A DNA stretch of 10,840 nt, from the NCBI GenBank assembly GCA_018816605.1, contig JAHIVS010000409.1, forward strand, positions 1-10,840, read 5' to 3'. Position numbers and translations under genes: made by a program. Shown here piece after piece: positions 5,351 through 10,840 of this stretch. The notes beneath the pieces are model-generated. The model searched no databases, was not told where the DNA came from, and saw nothing but the letters and a program-made list of their open reading frames with translations. Source of the stretch: Pseudomonadota bacterium (GTDB lineage Bacteria; Desulfobacterota; Desulfobacteria; Desulfobacterales; Desulfobacteraceae). Each line of letters begins with the position of its first letter. The stretch's first letter is position 1.

Positions 5351-6727
5351 ATGAGACAGGTATTGTTCCTCGCCGGGGTGGCAGTGCTGCTATTGTTGCC
5401 CCTGTCCCTGCAGGCAGAAGCAGCAGAAGAACTTCCCTTTGCCGCAGGCCTTTGTGTGAACAAAGCCAACCTGCTGATCAAGGAGGAAAAAATTGGCCCG
5501 GCCATTGCCCTTTTGGAAGCCTTTGAAGCCAAACGACAGGGGCTTAATCCCCAAGAGGCTGCCCAGAAAGGCTATGACCACTATTATATCGATTTTCTGC
5601 TGGGCAATTGTTTTCTCATGTTGGACCAGAAGGAAAAAAATCCCATCCATGTGAAACGGGCTATTGCAGCCTTTTCCCGGGCAGTTGAAAAAAATACTAA
5701 TTTTTCCCCGGCCTGGCTGAACCTTGCCAGGTGCTGCTATGAACTTGGGGATATGGCCAGGGCAGCCACAGCCTTTGTAAAAGGGTATGAAACAAGTCTG
5801 GAAAAAAAGGCGGAGTATCTGTATTATGCCGCCGTCTGCCATAGTGCCGATCAAAACAATGCCCAGGCCCTTTTTGTATTTAACCGGCTTTTGGCCGACC
5901 ACCCAGAAGAGATCTCCCTGGAATGGAAGGAAACCCTGGTTAATATTTTCTTTTCCCTGGAAAAATATGCCCAGGCCCTGCCCTGGATCCAAGAACTGGC
6001 CGACAAATCCCCGGACACGAAAAAAAGAAAATGGCAGGAGATTCTGCTCTACCAATACCTGACCCTGAAGATGGAAAAAAAAGCCCTGGCGTACGCCCTT
6101 TTTCTGACCCGGACCGACCCTCTGGAACCCAAATGGTGGAAGGCCTTAACCCATATCCACCTGGAGAAGAACCGGCTGGAAGACGGACTTTGCTCCCTGA
6201 TGATTTATAGTTTCATAACCCCCCTGTCCCGGCAGGAAACAACACTGATGGCCGATCTGTTTATGGCCTGCAACATCCCCTTGAAAGCCGCCCAATACTA
6301 TGAAGCCTGGCTGGAACTGGCCGCAACCAACACCCCCCCCCAGGAGACGGGTGTTGGCCCGGATAATATCCAGGACAAGGTTGCCAAGCTATCCCAGGCC
6401 TATTTAAGCGCAGCCAATCCCGGGGCTGCCCTTGAATGGGTTGAAAAGGGACTGGCAATGGGAAAAGATCCCCGTCTGCTGCGGATAAAGGCAGACCTTT
6501 TATATGGCCAGAAAAACTTTCCGGCTGCCTGTGATACCTATGAACAATTGTCCCGATTTAAAAACCACGAGGGTCCGGGACTGCTGATGATGGGATATGC
6601 CGCCTGGAATCAGGGGCTTGTTCAAAAAGCCGCCAAGGCTTTCACCGCTGCGGCAAGCCATAAGAAACAGGAGAAGGCAGCCCAAAAGGCCCTGGAGCAG
6701 ATACAACAAACAGCAAGGATCCAGTGA
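5351..6727 (+). CDS. Periplasmic TPR-repeat protein of the TonB2-type operon
   Basis: I start this gene at the ATG at 5351, not at an in-frame ATG 84 bp upstream inside tonB: GGAG precedes 5351 by 5 nt, and a clean signal peptide follows directly (VLFLAGVAVLLLLPLSLQA). The mature protein of about 430 residues is almost wholly helical repeats of TPR type, clear examples being about residues 113-150 (AIAAFSRAVEKN, AWLNLARCCYELGDMARAA) and near the C-terminus (LLMMGYAAWNQGLVQKAAKAF). A TPR protein as last gene is typical of TonB2/TtpC clusters; in Vibrio such a protein contributes to TonB2-dependent uptake. No catalytic motif and no lipobox is seen. A run of nine C bases (6333-6341) lies in frame. 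No terminator follows; the convergent tex stop is 5 bp away. Confidence 0.85.
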   Translation: MRQVLFLAGVAVLLLLPLSLQAEAAEELPFAAGLCVNKANLLIKEEKIGPAIALLEAFEAKRQGLNPQEAAQKGYDHYYIDFLLGNCFLMLDQKEKNPIHVKRAIAAFSRAVEKNTNFSPAWLNLARCCYELGDMARAATAFVKGYETSLEKKAEYLYYAAVCHSADQNNAQALFVFNRLLADHPEEISLEWKETLVNIFFSLEKYAQALPWIQELADKSPDTKKRKWQEILLYQYLTLKMEKKALAYALFLTRTDPLEPKWWKALTHIHLEKNRLEDGLCSLMIYSFITPLSRQETTLMADLFMACNIPLKAAQYYEAWLELAATNTPPQETGVGPDNIQDKVAKLSQAYLSAANPGAALEWVEKGLAMGKDPRLLRIKADLLYGQKNFPAACDTYEQLSRFKNHEGPGLLMMGYAAWNQGLVQKAAKAFTAAASHKKQEKAAQKALEQIQQTARIQ

Positions 6728-6732
6728 TACTA

Positions 6733-8871
6733 TCAGTCTTTGCCCTGTTTCATGGAAAGGGAAATCCGCCTGCGGTTGACATCCACCTCAAGAACCTTCA
6801 CCCACACCTGTTGCCGGACCGATACAATTTCGCTGGGTTCCTTGACATATTCATCGGCCAGCTGGCTGATGTGCACCAGTCCGTCCTGGTGGACCCCGAT
6901 ATCCACAAAGGCCCCGAATGCCGTGACATTGGTCACGATTCCCGGCACCCGCATGCCCGGAACAAGATCCGTGATCTTGTGGATGGTCTCGTCAAAGGAA
7001 AAAGATTGAAATGATTTTCTGGGATCCCGGCCGGGAGCTGCCAGTTCGTTGACAATATCCCTAAGGGTGGGCAGGCCTGCGGCAGGCGTGATAAAGCGTG
7101 TCAGATCCAGTGCCCGGACCCGTTGGGCATCGTGGAGAAGGTCTTCGATTTTGCAGCCCTCCTGAAGGGCCATCCGGGCCACGATATCGTAGGATTCCGG
7201 ATGAATCCCGCTCTTGTCCAGGGGGTTATTCCCGTTTTGAATCCGGAGAAATCCGGCAGCCTGCTCAAAGGCCTTGGGTCCCAGCCGGGGCACCTTTAAA
7301 AACTGCTTCCGGTCGGTAAAGGGGCCGTTTTCATTTCTATGGGCCACCATGTTTGCGGCAATGGCAGGGTTCAGGCCGGAGACCTGTGCCAGCAGCTCAC
7401 GGCTTGCGGTATTGGCCTCCACCCCCACCTGGTTGACACAGCTTTTCACCACATCCTCCAGGGCGTTTCGCAAAAGCTTCTGATCCACATCGTGCTGATA
7501 CTGGCCCACGCCAATGGATTTTGGATCAATTTTCACAAGTTCCGCCAGCGGATCCATGAGCCGCCGGCCAATGGAGACAGCCCCGCGCACCGTGATATCA
7601 TGGTCCGGGAACTCCTGTCTGGCAATGTCCGAGGCCGAATATACCGAAGCCCCGCTCTCGTCCACCATGACCACTTCAATGCACTTGGGCAGATCCGTCT
7701 CCTTGATAAAAACCTGGGTCTCCCGGCCGGCAGTGCCGTTGCCGATGGCCAGGGCCTCAATGGAAAATTTTTTTGCAAGATCTGCAATGGTCTGGCCTGC
7801 CTTGGCCCTGCCCTTGTCATGGGGAAAGATCAAATCATGGTGGAGCAGTTTTCCCTGGGAATCCAGGCAGACCACCTTGCACCCGGTCCGAAAACCGGGG
7901 TCTATGGCCATCACCCGTTTCTGTCCCAGGGGCGGTGACAGGAGCAATTCCCTTAAATTGGTCACAAACACGGCAATGGCCTGATCGTCGGCCACCCGTT
8001 TTAACTGATCCAGACTCTCTTTTTCAATGGATTTGGACAGCAGCCGTTTATAGGCATCCCGGATCGAAAGGCGCACCTGGTCCTGGATATCACTATTTGT
8101 TTTGGACGGATGTCTCAGGAAAAGGCGGTCCAAAAGGGCCAGTGCCGGCTCTTCTTCCGGGAGCACGCGGACGGTAAGAACACCTTCGTTTTTCCCCCTG
8201 AGCATGGCAAGCACCCTGTGGGAGGGGGTCTTAAAGGCAGGTTCAACCCAGTCGAAATAATCCCGGAACTTGCTTGCCTCTTCTGCTTTGTCCTTTTTCA
8301 CCCGGGACGAAATAACGGCACTGGACCCGAAAAGTTCTCTTATTGCCGCACGGGCCCTGGGGTCTTCATTGACTGTTTCTGCAACGATATCCCTGGCGCC
8401 TGCCAGAGCCTCTTCAACACAGGTCACCTCCTTGTCCGGGCAGATAAATTTCCGGGCCTCGGCCATCAACCCCTGTTGCTGCTGGGCCAAAATAAAAACA
8501 GCCAGGGGCTCCAGCCCTTTTTCCCGTGCCGCCTGGGCCCGGGTCCGCTTTTTGGGCCTGTATCGTTCATAGAGGTCCTCCAGGGCTGTCATGGAAGGGG
8601 CCAGATTGACGGCATCTGTAAGCTCCGGGGTCAAAAGCTGCCTTTCGGTCAATGACTTGAGAATGGCGTCCTTTCGGTCCGAAAGATCCTTCAGGGTTTG
8701 CACCCGGTCCCGGATATCGGCAATGACCACCTCGTCCAGAGAACCGGTCATCTCTTTTCTGTAGCGGGCAATAAACGGAATGGTGGCGCCCTGGTCCAGC
8801 AGAGACACCACGGCATCCACCTGCTTTTCTTTAAGGCCCAATTCCCGGCTGATACTCAAGATAATATTCAT
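6733..8871 (-). CDS. tex: Tex family RNA-binding transcription accessory protein
   Basis: A full-length 712-residue Tex (YhgF) protein. The N-terminal helical domain includes the conserved IPFIARYRKEMTGSLDE and ALEDLYERYRPKKRTRA. At about 318-440 comes the YqgF/RNase H-like domain, starting VMAIDPGFRTGCKVVCLD. A helix-hairpin-helix region follows at about 480-550 (ASRELLAQVSGLN, LKVPRLGPKAFEQAAGFLRI). The S1 RNA-binding domain ends the protein at about 637-708 (GIVTNVTAFGAFVDIGVHQDGLVHIS). Tex proteins are cytoplasmic, bind nucleic acid and associate with transcription; their precise role is unsettled. The ATG at 8871-8869 has AAGG about 6 nt upstream. It faces the TonB operon tail to tail and is probably unrelated to it. 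Confidence 0.96.
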   Translation of the reverse strand: MNIILSISRELGLKEKQVDAVVSLLDQGATIPFIARYRKEMTGSLDEVVIADIRDRVQTLKDLSDRKDAILKSLTERQLLTPELTDAVNLAPSMTALEDLYERYRPKKRTRAQAAREKGLEPLAVFILAQQQQGLMAEARKFICPDKEVTCVEEALAGARDIVAETVNEDPRARAAIRELFGSSAVISSRVKKDKAEEASKFRDYFDWVEPAFKTPSHRVLAMLRGKNEGVLTVRVLPEEEPALALLDRLFLRHPSKTNSDIQDQVRLSIRDAYKRLLSKSIEKESLDQLKRVADDQAIAVFVTNLRELLLSPPLGQKRVMAIDPGFRTGCKVVCLDSQGKLLHHDLIFPHDKGRAKAGQTIADLAKKFSIEALAIGNGTAGRETQVFIKETDLPKCIEVVMVDESGASVYSASDIARQEFPDHDITVRGAVSIGRRLMDPLAELVKIDPKSIGVGQYQHDVDQKLLRNALEDVVKSCVNQVGVEANTASRELLAQVSGLNPAIAANMVAHRNENGPFTDRKQFLKVPRLGPKAFEQAAGFLRIQNGNNPLDKSGIHPESYDIVARMALQEGCKIEDLLHDAQRVRALDLTRFITPAAGLPTLRDIVNELAAPGRDPRKSFQSFSFDETIHKITDLVPGMRVPGIVTNVTAFGAFVDIGVHQDGLVHISQLADEYVKEPSEIVSVRQQVWVKVLEVDVNRRRISLSMKQGKD

Positions 8872-8954
8872 CCGCCTTAATTACCCAAGCCCTGGAACAA
8901 AGTCAAGGTGCCCTTGGAATTTCCCCTTCTGAAATTGCGCCAGCTTTCGGATCC

Positions 8955-9278
8955 TTATTTCTGGCAATCACATTTTATGTTGCCTGCTAAAATCTGCTGC
9001 CAATCACCGATGACATCGTGGGTCCAGCAATCATCGGCACCGGCGGCCTCCCGCATGACCAAGGCCAGAATATACGCCAGTTCTTTTACCGTTGCACCGG
9101 CTTCCAGGGCACCTTGAAAGTGCTTGAGCACGCAGGGTTTGGATCTGGCCTTTACGGAAAGGGCGAAACAAATAAATTGGTAGGTTTTTTCATCAATGGT
9201 TCGCTTTTCCGTATAAAGCGCATCCATTTCGTCCAGCTTCCCGGTAAATTCCGGAAAAAATTCCGCCAAAAATCTCAT
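8955..9278 (-). CDS. Small AhpD-like / carboxymuconolactone decarboxylase-fold protein
   Basis: A 107-residue helical protein of the carboxymuconolactone decarboxylase/AhpD-like superfamily. The core helix region reads FICFALSVKARSKPCVLKHF, followed by ALEAGATVKELAYILALV, which are the family's typical segments. In AhpD the redox site is C-x2-C-x3-H; here it is S46-x2-C49-x3-H53, so the first Cys is missing and a dithiol peroxidase-reductase function is unlikely, though the second Cys and His remain. Cys78 or so (GADDCW) and a CDCQK tail add other thiols. AAGGAGA lies about 8 nt before the ATG. It stands alone between tex (83 bp) and the HdrB-like gene (136 bp). The substrate is unknown. Confidence 0.82.
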   Translation of the reverse strand: MRFLAEFFPEFTGKLDEMDALYTEKRTIDEKTYQFICFALSVKARSKPCVLKHFQGALEAGATVKELAYILALVMREAAGADDCWTHDVIGDWQQILAGNIKCDCQK

Positions 9279-9387
9279 GATTTCATCTCCTTGTCCATGG
9301 GGATAAACGACAGACCCTGTTCGCAGCTTCGCCTGTCAGATATGTGTCAATTGCTATCAAAAAACCAGGGGGTTGGCAAGATTGTCT

Positions 9388-9427
9388 AAAAAAAAGAATG
9401 GGCCCAAGCTGTTTTCACCCTCCCATT
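9388..9427 (-). terminator. Intrinsic terminator after the HdrB-like gene
   Basis: On the minus strand AATGGG (9427-9422) pairs with CCCATT (9402-9397), with a 19-nt loop that may pair further, and is followed by C and eight T residues (9395-9388). The 5' arm lies in the last codons of the HdrB-like gene. The next gene on the strand starts 136 bp downstream of that gene's stop, which fits the end of an operon here. Confidence 0.6.
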
Positions 9428-10251
9428 TTCCCCGGGGGAATCCCCAGGCAAGTTCCCAGAATAAAAGGATAAGAGACTGCTGAAATCTTGTTCTTTGCAA
9501 GGATATGCAAGGCTTCGGTTCCCTGGTATTGTATCTGGCAATGGGTACAGGCCGTGCAGATATAGGCGGCACCCTCCCGGGCGGCATCTTCCACCTTATG
9601 GCGCAGAATCTTCAACGACAATTCCCTGTGCTCCCCGGCAATTGGGTTGCCGCAGCAACTTGTTTCCTTTGACCAGTCAATGACCCTGAGGCCTGTAATA
9701 TTGACCAAGGCCTTAAACATCTTGGGAGCAAAGGGATTGTCAAACCCGGTAACACCATAGGGTCGCAGGGCATGGCACCCTTGCTGGAGCGCTGTTTTCA
9801 CAGGCTCCCAGGGCCTTATGATTTTTTCTTGCAAACGGGGTATCCCAATGTCATGGACCAGAAAAGAGAGCAAATGCCGGATCACGGGTGAATGACTGCT
9901 CGAATCACGGGAGGGGGGGGAGTAAAAAAGGCCCTCCTGTGCCAGTATCCGATTGATTTTGTCCCGGAGGTCCTTGCTGGTTTCATACCAGTACACCCCC
10001 TGTTTGAGCTGGCCAAAACAGCACTTGCAGGGGGTCATCATATCCAGCCCGTATTTTGCGGCCAGGGCCAGATTTTTTATGGCAGAAAAGACACTCACCT
10101 CAAGGTTTTTCCCCCGGGACGGGTTGCCGCAGCAACCAAAGGGCAGCCGGACAAGACTTACCCCCAATTGCGCCATGACGGCCTCCACTGCCGCCCCGTA
10201 GTCCCCAAGAAAAAAATTGATCTTGCATCCGGGAAAATATGCGACTCTCAT
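9415..10251 (-). CDS. hdrB: HdrB-like CCG-domain iron-sulfur protein (heterodisulfide reductase subunit B family)
   Basis: A 278-residue protein with two complete CCG (cysteine-rich) domains. Domain 1: C9, C40-C41, C75-x2-C78. Domain 2: C159, C199-C200, C235-x2-C238. In HdrB of methanogens, ten such cysteines bind two noncubane [4Fe-4S] clusters that carry out disulfide reduction. All ten are present and length is close to HdrB (about 290), so it is probably catalytically competent. The start ATG overlaps the stop of the HdrC-like gene (ATGA), as expected for subunits made together. In sulfate reducers HdrBC-like pairs serve in several electron-transfer complexes; which one is not visible here, and the true substrate may not be CoM-CoB disulfide. 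A run of eight C bases on the coding strand (9913-9920) is in frame. Confidence 0.88.
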   Translation of the reverse strand: MRVAYFPGCKINFFLGDYGAAVEAVMAQLGVSLVRLPFGCCGNPSRGKNLEVSVFSAIKNLALAAKYGLDMMTPCKCCFGQLKQGVYWYETSKDLRDKINRILAQEGLFYSPPSRDSSSHSPVIRHLLSFLVHDIGIPRLQEKIIRPWEPVKTALQQGCHALRPYGVTGFDNPFAPKMFKALVNITGLRVIDWSKETSCCGNPIAGEHRELSLKILRHKVEDAAREGAAYICTACTHCQIQYQGTEALHILAKNKISAVSYPFILGTCLGIPPGKMGG

Positions 10252-10840
10252 TTGTCAGCCCCCTGGTTGGTTAATTGGGACACTTTAATCTGTTCTGCGC
10301 TCCTGTGGCCCTGGACGCGAAGTTCCAGCAGGATATCGGCAACCCGTATGCCCTGGGGGCACAATTCCTGACAGGCATAGCAGGTGAGACAATGCCAGAC
10401 CATCCGGGATCCAGCGGCCATCTGTTTTCTTCCAAGGCGCAGCAGGTTCATGACCTGGTGGGGACCCAGGTCATTTTGGTTCAGGTCATGGGCCACCACC
10501 GGGCAGGCATTGGTGCAGATCGTACACTGGACACAATGTTCAAAAGCCGCCACCCGGTCTGAAAGCCCCGGGGAGGAACCTGTGCCCGGCCCCTGGGGAA
10601 GAGGAAACTGTTGTGTCCAAAGGTCAAAGGATGTCCCCAGGGCCTGGGTGCAATTGTCCGGAAACCCAAGGCTTTCCATCAGATGGTCGGCAGCCGTCCA
10701 CAACCGGACCAGATCAATACCCGAAGGGCAGATATCCCCACACCGGCCGCAACGGGTGCAGTCATCATTTCCAGACCGCAACCGGGCCACGGCCCTTGCA
10801 TCCCAAAGCCCTTTGCCAGCCATGGTCTTGACCACATCAA
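10248..10840 (-). CDS. HdrC-like polyferredoxin subunit, 5' end outside the window
   Basis: The frame is open to the right edge (10840), so the start is probably outside; a GTG at 10835 has no visible binding site within the window. Numbered from that GTG, three [4Fe-4S] motifs of type C-x2-C-x2-C-x3-C-P are seen: C26-C29-C32-C36, C101-C104-C107-C111 and C149-C152-C155-C159. The last two have the spacing and setting of HdrC, which passes electrons to HdrB, and the overlapping downstream gene encodes an HdrB-like protein. The first motif (CTRCGRCGDICPSG) is extra compared with the usual two-cluster HdrC, so the intact protein may be a fusion or a larger ferredoxin-like subunit. The protein is expected to be cytoplasmic or attached to a membrane complex; no membrane segment is in the visible part. 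Confidence 0.82.
   Translation of the reverse strand, partial: DVVKTMAGKGLWDARAVARLRSGNDDCTRCGRCGDICPSGIDLVRLWTAADHLMESLGFPDNCTQALGTSFDLWTQQFPLPQGPGTGSSPGLSDRVAAFEHCVQCTICTNACPVVAHDLNQNDLGPHQVMNLLRLGRKQMAAGSRMVWHCLTCYACQELCPQGIRVADILLELRVQGHRSAEQIKVSQLTNQGADK

Noticed and set aside
6728..6732. Bidirectional terminator between the TPR gene and tex
   Set aside because: The genes are only 5 bp apart and no stable hairpin with a T tract was found around the junction on either strand.
8878..8906. TTGACT with 17-bp spacing to TAATTA as a tex promoter
   Set aside because: The -10 matches at only two positions, and the start of transcription would fall on the tex start codon, leaving no binding site in the mRNA.

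Overview
The window most likely comes from a Gram-negative anaerobe of the Desulfobacterota, perhaps a sulfate reducer near Desulfobacteraceae. This is an inference from three things seen together: a Vibrio-type TonB2/TtpC energisation operon, a TonB-dependent outer-membrane receptor, and an HdrB-like/HdrC-like iron-sulfur pair. No rRNA, tRNA, insertion sequence or CRISPR array was seen.

Layout. (1) 1-388, minus: the N-terminal part of a TonB-dependent receptor, running off the left edge. (2) 389-1357: a regulatory region of about 970 bp with no convincing full-size gene. It holds a structured stretch next to the receptor (about 468-590), a minus-strand terminator-like hairpin (646-700), a weak minus promoter with a stem-loop behind it (about 731-793), a good plus promoter (1106-1134), a strong plus-strand terminator-like hairpin (1195-1250), and a possible 16-codon basic micro-ORF (1295-1345). 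The two hairpins face outward, both lie before the first gene they face, and both begin with the same 12-mer. (3) 1358-6727, plus: a tight six-gene operon encoding a DUF3450 periplasmic coiled-coil protein, a TtpC-like ExbB with a long periplasmic domain, a second ExbB, ExbD, TonB and a TPR lipid-free periplasmic protein. Genes overlap or are separated by at most 13 bp. (4) 6733-8871, minus: Tex, convergent with the operon and only 5 bp from it. (5) 8955-9278, minus: a small AhpD/carboxymuconolactone-decarboxylase-fold protein. (6) 9415-10840, minus: an HdrB-like protein closed by a terminator, preceded by an HdrC-like polyferredoxin that overlaps it by ATGA and runs off the right edge.

How it works together. 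The operon should build an inner-membrane proton-driven motor (TtpC, ExbB, ExbD) that energises TonB, with DUF3450 and TPR proteins as periplasmic accessories. The divergent receptor is the obvious client. The most interesting part is the spacer. Both transcription units seem to carry promoter-proximal attenuator-like hairpins of similar design, so receptor and motor may be controlled together at the RNA level. The ligand or regulator is unknown. The Hdr-like pair probably belongs to a redox complex whose other subunits lie beyond the window.
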